A DNA stretch of 49,615 nt from Gnetum montanum (taxonomy: Eukaryota; Streptophyta; Gnetopsida; Gnetales; Gnetaceae). Numbering within the stretch: position 1 is the stretch's first letter; each line of letters opens with the position of its first letter. The notes beneath the pieces are model-generated. The model did no database searches. It saw only the letters and a program-made list of their open reading frames with translations, and was not told the DNA's origin. The translations under genes were made by a program, and so were the position numbers. The stretch is taken from contig MNCI01005769.1 of assembly GCA_015680685.1 (NCBI GenBank), positions 202,746 to 252,360 on the forward strand. The letters are read 5' to 3'. Below, piece after piece: positions 1-9,998 of this stretch.

Positions 1-346
1 GGTAGTCATGCACGAAGTCCAAGATGTGTACGGATAATCGAGGAATGGATGCTCATCACCCTTAGGCTAGCTTAGATTCTCTCTCACCCTTTCTCTCTTA
101 GTTTAGTTAATATTATCTTCCATTGCCTTTAGGAGTAGCATTAGGTTAGAAACACATCATACACCTCACTCTAAACTAAACCATACGTGACAAAGCTAAT
201 ACTAGTCTAGGTGGGAAGACAGTGAACTGCGACCTAAGGCTAACTATCTAGATGCCACAACTAGTTTGTCTGCGGAGTTTGACCGGATCGTGCATGTAAC
301 GCTCGTATTCGTATGGTTGAGTGTAGGGGTACCTCACCACTCATCA
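1..346 (+). mobile_element. 3' end of an LTR (Tat/Athila-like family), cut by the window edge
   Basis: The sequence matches the R-U5 part of the LTR at 48539-49406, including the 'cacccttaggctagcttag' type block, the 'catacgtgacaaag' block and the closing 'ggttgagtgtaggggtacc...TCATCA'. It ends at TCATCA (341-346). No primer-binding site follows, so it is the outer end of a 3' LTR or solo LTR rather than a 5' LTR. The next five bases, aaaac, would be one side of a target duplication whose partner lies outside the window. Confidence 0.85.
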
Positions 347-449
347 AAAACTAAACATGATTACACAAGTTATTTTAATTTTAATAGTAAATCCTTCATA
401 CATGTCTTGAATCACTATAATATATTTACTCAAGATGTTTTTCCTTTGC

Positions 450-756
450 AAGGCCCATCATCTCTAGGCAATTTGGAGTTGGTAGCCCAAAATAGCAAAT
501 CACATGATCAAAGAATACAAATGTTGCATTCTCAGCTATGCACAATGTGAGGCATGGGATGAAAATGTCATAGTTAGAAAACCTATCTACAAATACAAGT
601 ATGTTGAAGAATTCCTACACTAAGAGGAGCCTAGTGATAAAGTCCATGGGAACAATTACCCATGAAAGCTTTGGAATCTCCAAGGGGTGGAGCAAACCTC
701 CTAGTATCTCATTAGAACTTTTGTTATATTGACATACCAAAACATTCTACATAAAA
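450..756 (-). pseudogene. Ty3/gypsy integrase fragment, zinc-finger end and first half of core
   Basis: Read on the minus strand, one frame runs through this segment with a single in-frame stop. It gives a CQ...K zinc-finger tail, a 'GLLHPLEIP' linker, 'VPMDFITRL' with the first catalytic Asp, and 'VFVDRFSNYDIFIP', followed by 'FFDHVICYFGLP'. This order is the standard N-terminal half of a Ty3/gypsy, probably chromovirus-like, integrase core. It stops just before the second catalytic Asp would be expected. The continuation lies on the opposite strand from about 830, so a local inversion separates the halves. It is a dead copy; the wider family beyond Ty3/gypsy is an inference. Confidence 0.8.
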
Positions 757-829
757 TTTGCCACATGAACCCCTATATTTAGCTAATAAAAACTTTTTTC
801 CACCAACATCACTTTCCCTTTATGCCGAC

Positions 830-1330
830 GGATTTTTGGTAGAAGTTATTTGAAATGATGAGAACAAATCTATGGATGTCTTCAAGGTATCATCCCTAGA
901 CAGATGGATCAATAGAATGATTGAACAAGGTCTTGGAGATGTACTTGAAGCATATCATCTAGTTTGATCAAACAAATTGGATGACTTTGTTAGCCATGAC
1001 ACAGTTTAGAAATTCTTAGCCACAAGTTTTTCTTTGGCAGAGCTGGCCTTGGGGAAACAACAATCAATACCCCAACTATTGGCAACCTCACATTAAGGTA
1101 TCAATCCTTTAGTTGATGAGTTCATTAAATCATGGATGGATTGGATCTAGATAGCAAGATTGTACTTAGAAAAGTCTATCCAACATATGAAAAAGTATGT
1201 TGATAACATATGTAGACTATTAGAGTTCGATGTTGAAGAGTGAAATCTCTTAAAGATGAGTTATGCAAGGCAAATGAGGCTAAAGAAAGGGGCATGCTAG
1301 AAGTTCTTGAGGTTGTGAAAGGATGATAGA
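830..1330 (+). pseudogene. Ty3/gypsy integrase fragment, second half of core and C-terminal region
   Basis: On the plus strand the frame gives 'KLFEMMRTNLWMSSRYHP' then TDG and an Ile-Glu pair matching the TDGQ-E motif with the catalytic Glu. After one or two frameshifts it gives 'ALGKQQSIP' and 'HMKKYVD...LEFDV', matching the region after the core (MKKYAD..RPLEF.VGD). Stops and frameshifts show it is dead. It is the continuation of the integrase half at 450-756 but in opposite orientation. 757-829 between them has no clear coding match. Confidence 0.75.
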
Positions 1331-1522
1331 TTCATTCCATAGTTGTGCTCTTGATTACAAGGTGGAATTCTTGGTACATTGACAACGCACATCCTTAGAG
1401 AAGGACATTTAAGAAAATTGACATTTTCCTAGGCATAATTCATCATTTATTACAAACTTCTATGCAGTGAATCACATTGATATCCCTTTGTAGATTTATG
1501 GGGGTGCTCGTAATTGGAACTT

Positions 1523-1596
1523 TAGTTTCATTATTGCATCACCCAATTCCTCAATTGAATAGTTTCATTATTGCATCACCCAATTCCTCAATTGAA
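1523..1596 (+). repeat. Perfect 37-bp tandem duplication
   Basis: Bases 1523-1559 and 1560-1596 are identical (begin 'tagtttcattattgcatc'). It lies just beyond the integrase remnant. No further copies were seen nearby. It is probably a local slippage or recent duplication. Confidence 0.95.
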
Positions 1597-1949
1597 GGAA
1601 GATACATACTACTTCTCCACTCCTAAGAAGTGGTCCATCTTAGATCCACTTAGCACCATCTGGCCCCGTTAAATCCCAAATTGGTTTAGTTTTTAAATAA
1701 GTATTTTTGTCAAATTCATGCATTTTAATTGATTTTATTTTGTAATTCATATTATCAATTGTTTGATTAGTGTTTAATGAATATTTATTTTAGTTTATTA
1801 TAATGGTGAGTATTAATTTATGCAAAAACTCTATGCAATGCCTGGGAGTGAGATATAAATCAGGCAGATTGGTTCCGTAATAGAGGCCTGCTGCAAGTCC
1901 TACATTTGTGCCTTCAATGCGCTCTAATTAGCACAGAAAGATCATGAAT
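1597..1949. other. AT-rich stretch, nothing recognised
   Basis: Mostly AT-rich sequence with no supported reading frame. Composition becomes more GC-rich near 1850, where the host-gene-like block begins. Confidence 0.5.
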
Positions 1950-2210
1950 TTGAGGAAATGGAGGGCTGAAGAGTACACGCAGAGACTGGAGATGTGGACC
2001 TCATGATAGCAGACATTGCATATATTTGCCCAGGACATTGCCGATGAGCATGCTATCCCCAGGGTAGTGTTCAGAACTAGCAGCGCCTGTGGCTGGTCTG
2101 CCTATTTCCACGTCCCACTGCTCATGAAACACGCCTGCATTCCCCTCATCGATGCAGAGGGAGACAATATGGAGAATCCCGTGACGTATATTCCTGGTAT
2201 TATACTTCCA
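1950..2210 (+). pseudogene. UDP-glycosyltransferase (family 1 UGT) fragment
   Basis: The translation contains 'VDLMIADIAY', then after a one-base frameshift 'FAQDIADEHAIPRVVF', 'TSSACGWSAYFHVPLL', an acidic loop and 'YIPGI'. This is the N-terminal acceptor-side half of plant family 1 UGTs, which transfer sugars from UDP-sugars to small molecules. Only about 85 residues of a roughly 480-residue protein are present. The PSPG sugar-donor box and the catalytic His region are absent. No intron is visible. The match stops near 2205 and is followed within about 190 bp by P450-like sequence on the same strand, so this is a fragment in a chimeric block. The family call is firm; the subfamily is not resolved. 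Confidence 0.8.
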
Positions 2211-2328
2211 ATTATATGTTTAACCTTAACGCGAAACTGCGAATGAGGTGGTTTGTGGGGTAGAGCTGCCATGGCTGAAAAGCAGTGGATTTCGTAGCCG
2301 CAAGTGTAGAACTGGTGTGAAACATCAA

Positions 2329-2544
2329 TTTGAGAATACTGGCGCCCAGGAGCTTGTCTTATTGGACGGTAGCACAGAGGATTTGAGGGTTTTATCGGAC
2401 GAAGGACGTAAGCTTTTGGGAAACTTCAATGCTGCTGACTTTTTGCCTTTTCTGAGATGGTTTGATTTGCAGGGAATCCGTAAGCGATCTAGGCGTCTGA
2501 AAATCCTGGTGAATCGAGTTCTACGAAGGTGTATGGAGGATCAG
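2329..2544 (+). pseudogene. Cytochrome P450 fragment (CYP78A-like)
   Basis: One open frame (2248-2700) includes 'DEGRKLLGNFNAADFLPF' then 'LRWFDLQGIRKRSRRL' and 'NRVLRRCMEDQ'. This corresponds to the helix F-G region of plant A-type P450s. The Phe-Asp-Leu-Gln-Gly segment followed by a basic helix is most like CYP78A proteins (recalled family pattern, not a search). The heme-binding Cys loop, I-helix threonine motif and ExxR are absent, so no enzyme can be made. Frame quality degrades after 2545, where the continuation to the stop at 2700 resembles nothing I recognise. It lies head-to-tail with the UGT fragment upstream. Family confidence is moderate; subfamily confidence is low. Confidence 0.6.
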
Positions 2545-3105
2545 TGCAATAACCGAAGCAGGTGGCTGGAAAGAATGAACTGCAGCGGAAGATATGGATC
2601 CGGCCGTTCGAGCGAGCTTCAAGGGATGGAAATTTGTTTATTCAGGGAAGTTGGTATTAAGAATGAGCTGCTAAGTACCTTCAAAGCATTCCACTTTTAG
2701 CAGCACCGTTGGTCCTGTGGTCCAGCAAATCTGTTCCACAAAATATTTATGGAAATCCTCCGATGCCAGAAAGAGACTGTCAAGAAGAAGTTCTATGTGA
2801 TCTACAATTTCTTCATCATAAGAAAGACCATTGCTCACATGTTGAAGGATGCATTTGTGCCGCAGACGGCGCTGTATGTTAAGCAAGCACAATGCCTGCG
2901 TGGAGCATCGCGTACAACAAAGATATGGCTTCCATTAGATTCCATGCTAATTTGAGATTTCAAAGATGGCCAACTTAGTAGCTTCACCGATTTAAATGGA
3001 TTGGTATTGGATTTTGCCATATAAACCTATTATTAAAATAATTATTTTTAAAACTTGTTGAAGTATAAGTAAGACTTCAACTTTGTATTGATTTGTGCAC
3101 TTATT
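2545..3105. other. Unrecognised, partly open sequence
   Basis: Short open frames occur on both strands (for example 2749-2955 plus and 2671-2892 minus), but none has a recognisable motif. Composition up to about 3000 resembles the UGT/P450 block, so this may be more of the same captured or decayed gene sequence. Confidence 0.4.
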
Positions 3106-3261
3106 GGGCACTGAAGGTGGAACCGATGTGAACCCATTAGGCACCAATAGTGAACCCAATGGGCATTGAAGGTGTGCAACCCAGTAGTAAACCCAACGGG
3201 CACCAAAGGTGTGCAACCCAGCAGTGAACCCAACGGGCACCAAAGGTGTGCACCCAGAATT
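3106..3261 (+). repeat. 37-bp minisatellite
   Basis: The unit begins 'gggcaccaaaggtgtgcaac' and ends 'agtgaacccaac'. Clear copies are 3161-3197, 3198-3234 and a partial 3235-3261. Degenerate partial copies occur at 3106-3160. Open frames predicted across it on the minus strand are repeats read as protein (TFGARW-type) and are not believable genes. Confidence 0.9.
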
Positions 3262-4229
3262 GATACCCAAGCAAATCCATGTCAAGTTGAAGTCCAATTC
3301 CCCTTAAAGAATTATTATGGGAAGATTTGTTGAGTTTTGTGGTAACTATAGACCATTAGAATCCATTGTTAGGTTGTTGAGGAGGCTACATTGTGGAAAC
3401 AGCAAGGTAGAATCACAAATTAGGTGAAGTATTCCTTGTAATCTTCATAATCTTTGTATTTACGATTTCAATTTGATTTAATTATTCATTTTCATTCTTA
3501 AACTTAATGTTAGAAGTTAGGGTGATAATTCATGATTTTACTTATGAGTGATGATCATAAGTGTGGAATTTGTTTGGATTCGATTCTAATCATTTATTGT
3601 CTTGATGATCTTTTGACTTTTGAACGTTCCTCCATGGGATATGACTTGTAGGTTAGTCATAGATGAGGTGACTTCTCTATAATGAAAGATAAATATTAAA
3701 GGTATCCAACACTGAATTTTGCTTGGCTTATCAAGCCCTTGCACATGCTAATGTCAAACTACCACTAGATATGGAAAATGGTTTTTTCAAGGTACAAAGT
3801 AGTTTCCCCTTGTTCACAAAGGATTGGTTCACATGTAAGTAAGTAGATTTTCATCCAAGTAGAAAGGTTGGTACAATTTGCATAGAAAAATGTAAACCTC
3901 TTCTTAAACTAAGTTGCATAAAGATCTCTAAACCTTTTCTGGATGTCAGGTTGAGTTTGTTAACCTTTTGGTATGTCAAAACCTCAAGAAAAATGGAGAA
4001 CATAGAGTGTTTGTTGTGGATGATATATTTACAGAACATAAACAAGAACTCCACATGAAAACTAGGGACTTAAGGGAAATGAGATCTACAACGAGATGAC
4101 AAAGTGAAGACCTTATGAGCCAAGATGAGAGCATGAATGATCATGGACTGAAATCAAATACTACAAACCAAATGAATATGCTCCAAGGATTGACAAGAAA
4201 ACAAATTGACGAGAGGAAGCCTCAAAAAC
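3262..4229. other. AT-rich intergenic or decayed transposon sequence
   Basis: No frame, LTR end or RNA gene could be supported. Short open frames near 3851-4054 (minus) have no recognisable motif. Confidence 0.4.
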
Positions 4230-5170
4230 TAGAGCCCAAGAATTGAGGAGACATTTCCTAGAAATAATAGACATCTCTATTCTAGAGAAGATGTGTCCCA
4301 CAGGAGACGTCCCATTTTTCAGTAAGAAGTCTCTCTTGAATAGAGGCTAATCTTGGGTAGACATCCCAACTTCAAAGGAGATGTCCACATTTGCCATTGA
4401 GTAGTTGTTGCATAGATTTTGAGGAGTTTTCAAAAACTTTGAGGTTATAAGAAGATACCAAATTATTGGGAATTGTGCAAGCACTATTTGCATCAAAGTA
4501 ATCATTGTTATATCTATGCTTTTAAATTATTGTTCTTCATTGTAACATCATTTGCTTGATTGTATTTTGATTTGAGCTTCAACAACTAGGACTTGTAATT
4601 TTAGTTACATTATCTTCTTGTGCCCTTTTCTTTTTCTTAATTGCCTTGTGAGGTTGATGTGCTTCTTACAACAAGGCATCCCAATTGAGCTTGTTGGGAC
4701 CTTGTGGGGTTAAGTGGTTTTGTAGTGTTAAAACACTCTAGAGTAGAGCTCAATTTTGTAAAGGTTGTGAGATCCTTGAAACCACATTCTAAGCTTGTTG
4801 GAACCTTGTGGGGTTGAGTGTTTTTGCAACAACAAATTACTTCGGTGTGGAGCTTAGAACTTGTAGAAGCTGTGATGCTCTTTAAATCACATTTGATTGA
4901 AAAACAAAGTTCAGAGGTGTGCAAAAATTCTACGCTTCAAGTGTGGAAGTACCAAAGTTGGGAAACCACATAAAATTTTGTGTTTTTGTATGCGAGGTAC
5001 AATTAAATTTGGAATTTATCCATATTCCCATCCTAAGTTCTCGATCCTCAAAGTTCAACATTCATGCTTTATAGTTGAATAACCCTCACCATTGGATCTT
5101 CTTATATATAAATATTAAAAGGGCTTTTTGGTGTTTGATAATCTTTGATATTCAATGTTCTCTCTATGTT
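4230..5170 (+). mobile_element. Probable LTR/leader remnant with 'gagacatct'-type repeats
   Basis: 4230-4400 carries several scattered copies of a short GAGACATCT/AGATGTCC-type motif. The same kind of motif cluster recurs at 13740-13930. 4688-4895 holds a diverged tandem duplication of a 104-bp unit beginning 'agcttgttgg.accttgtgg'. Together with a PPT and LTR-like start at 5221-5236, this suggests decayed LTR-retrotransposon sequence. Its boundaries cannot be fixed. Confidence 0.4.
4688..4895 (+). repeat. Diverged tandem duplication, period about 104 bp
   Basis: Copies start at 4688 and 4792 and both open with 'agcttgttgg'. They share 'accttgtggggtt.agtg', 'gtagagct', 'ttgtgag.tcctt.aaaccacatt' style blocks in the same order. 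Identity is visibly imperfect, so the duplication is old. Confidence 0.75.
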
Positions 5171-5220
5171 TGGGAAAGAGTATGAATAATGACTTAAGCT
5201 CAAAGGACGTCACTTCTTTT

Positions 5221-5964
5221 AAGCGAGGGAGAGTGTAGGAAAACATGCTTGGTTGGTGGATCAAAGATTATTTCCATCTAGAATGGGGGCTAGAGAAGTG
5301 TGAATATGTAAGCTTATTGGGAAGGCTTTACCTCTCTAACTTGAGTCACCACCCTACTCTACAAAGTAGGATTTAAGGCTAGTTGCATGTAGCATAGGAT
5401 TGGTCTTATGTTGTGCTTAGAGTCATGTTATATTGTGCTATGTCATATATATGTGGTTCATCCTAGCGTCTTTATGCATGCATGCTATCTAAGGTATTCT
5501 TACCACACTTCTAACCTTATCTAATGAGTATTATGACTTTTGTTGTATTTGCATGCGTTGTGAATATTAAGGCATAATCTAACTTAAGTTAACTCTCATT
5601 TTATATCATAGTTGATCTGAGACTCTTGGGTAGTGTCATATAGTGCTTTTTAAGAGTAGCACCATAACCCCTTGTGACACTTTATATGTATATTTTTGCC
5701 CTTCCAAAAATAATCTCATCTACCATACATGAGAAAATGTTAGTAGAGGAAAATGCCAAAATATCAAAGGATAGGTGGAGGAGGAAACTATTTTGAAAAA
5801 AAAAAAAGCAAAGAAGAAGAAAGGTGGAGAAGGAAAATATTTAGAAATAAGCAAAGAATTTAAACTTATACAGTGTGATTTATGAAGCAACTTCTTTAGG
5901 AAACTTATTCAAAGGCTTTCCAACTATAGACTCTTATGAACTGGGTCTTTCACACTTTGCACCT
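5221..5964 (+). mobile_element. Polypurine-tract-like site and start of an LTR, interrupted by element C
   Basis: A purine tract (aagcgagggagag, 5221-5233) is followed directly by TGTAGGAAAACATGC, the usual arrangement at the inner edge of a 3' LTR. The following about 730 bp is non-coding and is cut at 5964 by the insertion of element C. The displaced continuation is 13147 onward. No matching second LTR was identified, so this is an inference from the junction. Confidence 0.45.
5960..5964 (+). repeat. Target-site duplication of element C, left copy
   Basis: CACCT immediately outside the TGATGA end of the left LTR. It is identical to 13142-13146. Confidence 0.9.
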
Positions 5965-6806
5965 TGATGAGTGGCAAGGTACCCCTACACTCAACCATAC
6001 GAATACGAGCATTACACGTGTGATCCGGTCAAACTCCGCAGACTAAGTGCCTACATGTCTTATGGAACACTTAAGGTTAATCATTCGTTGTCTTCCCAAA
6101 CTTACTTGTATTTGTCATGGTTGTATGGTTAAGTAAGTCTGAGGTATGTGATTTTTATGTCTTTTATGTTTTATCGCCTATGCTAATGAGGGAAAAGGTG
6201 AAGAGACTAATTAACTAACTTTAACTAACTAACTAAGCCTTAATTAACCTAGCATCAGCATTCATTCCCACTTACCGTTCACACCTTGAACCAATGTAAC
6301 CTTCATTACCAAATGCTACTCATTACTGGGATCACCAAGCGTAACACACGTGCTCGAAGTGGTCATACTAAATGCACTTAACTATTGGAGAAGGGTTGAG
6401 AGAGATTTAATTAACTAATAAAGCACTTAGCTAATGAACAATAAATAATAGTAATTAAAATCCTAATTAGCTTAGTCCATGCACTGCAAGGTTTATCCAA
6501 TAGTTCGTCTTTATTTCCATACACAAACTTGTGTTCAGGTATAATATTTGCTCGAATAAAGACCCATTCACTTTGGAACTCCTACTGCGGGCACATGGAA
6601 ATTATTATATCTTTGGAGAGGTAAAACTACCAGAGTTTCGCTATGGTCTAGGCCTAAACTATGAAAAAAGGGAGAGCTACCTCTTATTTATAGATTTGAC
6701 GATGCACTATGATATCACATATGCGATATCGTGGGGGATGCGATATCGTGGCTGATGCGATATCGCGTACGCAATATCGTGGCCCATGGGATATCGTGTC
6801 CCATCA
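5965..6806 (-). repeat. Element C 3' LTR (842 bp)
   Basis: In element sense it starts TGATGGGACACG and ends TCATCA. Its U3 holds a run of GATATCG palindromes (about 6711-6797). A TATA box (CTATAAATA in element sense) lies at 6685-6693. Its R-U5 is colinear with the right LTR. Confidence 0.92.
6685..6693 (-). promoter_or_regulatory. TATA box of element C 3' LTR
   Basis: CTATAAATA on the minus strand, just downstream of the GATATC palindrome array. The same position is kept in the other LTR. Confidence 0.7.
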
Positions 6807-8787
6807 TACCCCCATGATTGAATAAAAAGTTGTCCTCGAGTTCCTTACAAAATATTGGGAAGGTATGGGAATATTGACTTGAATGGAACTAATGGTGAAT
6901 GGGACGACATGTGAACGGATCATCATTACAGAACAAGACAAAAATGGTGTTCATGAAAACAAGAGTGAACACCTTATACAATTGACATTAGGCCTTATTT
7001 GGTAGCTGAGAGAGAAGAGAGAAGAGAGAAGAAGTCTGCTGTTGCCAACGCTAAGATTGCACCTTTCATTATCTATCCATAAGTGCACCATCGATCTTGC
7101 TCCTTACATAGTTTCTCTTAGCACTACTCCATTCCAAGTGTTCCCTCCAAATCTAATCCATTGTTGCATGATTATCATTTGCACATACAACACAGTCTTT
7201 ATATTAGCAAGGGTAAATGAATCACAATGCAGTTGATACCTTGCTTTGATAAAAGGTCCATTGGCTGGGTTGTGGTATGGCTGATACGGATTTGGATATA
7301 TAATAGTGGTGACTACCGAAGGTGTAGGGGCTAGGTGAAAATTGGACCAGGACCCCCATGACTGAGAGTGAACCTCCGGTAGCGATAGAATGGAGAAAGA
7401 AAAGGAACAAGAAAGATGGAGAAAAAGATAAAAATATAACGACAATGAAATAGATGTCAAGATGGAAATGAACAAAAGAGAGTGGATTGCAAAAAATGTT
7501 AAGGGAAAGAATTTAACTGGTGTACCAAATAAGAATGTTAGTGGATCCTCCCCAAAGTAGGCTCATGCCCTTAATGCCCTAACAAACCCACATTGGAAGA
7601 GTCCATAGGCTCTGGGAGTGTCATTTGGAATAAGAGTTAAAGTCTTAACCACAAGAGTTTACCAAAAAGAAAACAATGCGTCAACCAAAATATACACTAA
7701 TGATACAACTGGCAATGAGGTGAACCATGGAGAAAGAATGATGGAAAGAAGAGAGTGGAATGGAATCTCAAGAACAAGGTGATGTACAACCCCTTGTGTA
7801 GTTAATGATTAATGTGACTTAGTAGATCCCATTCCAAGTTCGGCCTCAAACAAACCACATCCAGTGACTTCGCATCAATGCATTTAGCCAATCCATCCAC
7901 TTGAAGTAACAAGAATGCATCCCTCAAAGAGCCACCACCATTTCAATGAAATGAAGGAGGAGAGAATGGGAAGTGAGAAGGGCCTTAGTTAGAGGGAACA
8001 TGTTTATTTTAGTTCCATAACCAGTGCTTGTAGCCCAAAGATTATTTCGTCTAAGGGGTGTGCTTTGAATTCTACGTATTTTTTCACTATTTTCTGTTGT
8101 TTTTTTATGTGTTTATGCGTGAGAACCACACCATGCAAAGACTTTGTTATTTTTATTTGTTTAGCTTCCCGATAATTGAGTAATGTCGAAATGGTAAGAG
8201 AAACTCAAGAAGAAAACATCCAAGCACCGAAGAGAATGGCCAACACAAATGCATCAAGTTCCCTTGAAGTCACACCCTTTTCAATCCTTGAGTCCTTCCT
8301 TAGTTCGAGAAATGCCTAGTCACTGATTCATTATAGTTCTTATTATTGAAAAGGGAATGTACAGTTCCAAGCCAAGAGAGACCATAGAAATTATGGATGT
8401 ATGAATGAAGTGGACTCATTGCCTATCATATCAAAAGAACCATACCTTAATATCAACATCATAACTTAAAGGTAAAAACCAAACATTAGTAATCAATAGG
8501 AAAACAATTCATACCATCATGAAGAGCACTTATTAAATGACAAACTTGACAAGATGGATAACAGACACACAAGAAATGAAAAAGTATAACGATGTTGTAA
8601 AACAAAAATAAGAAAAGTTAAAGAAATTTGTAAAACAAAAATGTGCAAAACAAAAATGTGTAAAACAAAAATATGTAAAAAAAATGTGTAAAAGAAAAAC
8701 TTAAAAAAACTGAAGGCCTCAAATGATTAGCATAGATGGCCATCTCCCCTATGACTGAATGGAAAGGGAGAGATCCAAAATAATGAA
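6807..8787 (-). other. Element C long 3' non-coding region
   Basis: About 2 kb between the coding remnant and the 3' LTR. It is homologous to B (25951-27662) and in blocks to D and E. It includes the conserved block at 7542-7564 and a GGGTGTGCTTTGAATT-type block near 8058. Near the LTR it has a GGGGG tract (6809-6813 as ccccc) that may act as the polypurine tract. The 123-residue minus ORF at 7104-7475 has no recognisable motif and is not called a gene. Confidence 0.75.
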
Positions 8788-8799
8788 GGTATATTTGAA

Positions 8800-9557
8800 T
8801 TTTTTAGAAGTGTCCAACTTCTCCCGATTGATGTTTTCAGGTTAAGAGGTGGAAGTTGGTGACGCTCATATTCCAATGTATCTATGCTTTCATTGTGGGT
8901 GCAGGTTGTTCCCCTAGTTCATTCCATGCATGTTGGTGGGCTGCTTTCTTGATCAGCTATCAACCACTAGGTGTTCTATTGTTTTGTGGTTGCTACATAT
9001 AGGCACCTTTGTATGTTATCCTTTGGTGCACACCAGTTACATGTAGGAAATGCTGAGCATTCCTCCATATCATCACCCTCTGAGTCATTGTATGTGATGC
9101 ATGGAACTTTCTTCTTCTCAATCTTTCCATAAATATTTTCCTTAGATATTTCCAAGGAAAGATCGCGGATTCCTAGGCATGCGTTGATTGTACTCAGCCA
9201 TGCCCTTCCCATTATTATTGGAAAGTCCCCTTTGTTACTGTTGACTTCTATCACTAGGAAATTATCTGGGTATGACCAACCACACATAGTGGTAATGATG
9301 TTCTCCACTAATCCCAAGGGAATGGTGATGGACTGGTCAGCTAGCTCTAGTTGAATATTGCTCTTCTTGAGTAGAGGTAGGTTCCAGGCTTTATACATTT
9401 CTCGTGAGATTAAATTGACTCCAAAACCTGAGTTAAGAAGAGCTTTATTAGGTTCATTCCCAGTGACTTGGAGATAAATTAAGGGACTTCCAGGATCAGA
9501 GAGTTTCCTAGGAAGGTGGCCCACCTTAATCCAGTTGGTAATGGTATGTGTTAACAT
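8800..9557 (-). pseudogene. Element C retropepsin-like protease and stub of RT
   Basis: A 193-codon open stretch (9557-8976) encodes an aspartic-protease domain. It has 'LPRKLSDPGSPLIYLQV', the catalytic loop region 'ALLNSGFGVNLIS', a 'SITIPLGLVENI' strand and the terminal 'FPIIMGRAWLST' flap-side motif. The catalytic Asp-Ser-Gly is changed to Asn-Ser-Gly, so activity is not expected. The sequence then continues without a clean frame into the first part of the pol linker (homologous to B near 24184-24360) and stops at the deletion junction near 8788. It is normally cleaved from the Gag-Pol polyprotein. Confidence 0.85.
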
Positions 9558-9998
9558 AACTGTATGCGTTAAGCCCTATTGTTGGTTTGAAGGTAGGTCT
9601 GAAGTCTTATTTGTTGGAGGAGCATGCACAGACTCAACCGCTTGTGGTTGTGAGAGCTTGTTTGAGCTTTTGGTTTTGAAGAAGGGTCTTCTCTACATAT
9701 GGTTGTTAGAACCAGTAGCACATTAAAGCTTTATAGGTCTCGTAGCATTATGTTGCTGTGGTTGAGTGGGGAGTTCCCCTTGCATTGTTGGAGTGGGCGG
9801 TAGTGGAACTATCAGCATAAGAGTGGTAGATGGATTCGGAGGATGGTATGCATGTGATGTGTTTTTTGTAGGAGAAGGAGTCCTAAAATACTCCTGAACT
9901 TGGTAGTGACGTTGTGGGGTTGCATGATCCATAGAGTCACTTGGAGAAACTAGCTATTGCACGTAGTAGCCATATAGGTCTGGTTACCGGTAAGGGTA

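Noticed and set aside
2749-2955. Weak resemblance of 2700-2950 to small rubber particle/REF-like proteins
   Set aside because: Only a few scattered residues agree, frames must be switched and spacing is wrong.
2992-3297. Minus-strand 101-codon frame over the minisatellite
   Set aside because: It consists of translated 37-bp repeats and lacks any supporting motif.
7104-7475. 123-codon minus frame in the 3' region of C as an extra ORF like that of F
   Set aside because: The Leu/Ser/Phe-rich start is low complexity, no equivalent frame is kept in B, and it shows no similarity to the F protein.
6983-7538. Possible MITE with CTTATTTGGTA-like terminal inverted repeats inside element C
   Set aside because: The same stretch is colinear in element B (about 27150-27660), so it is ordinary 3' non-coding sequence of the family and not a separate insertion. 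No target duplication was seen.
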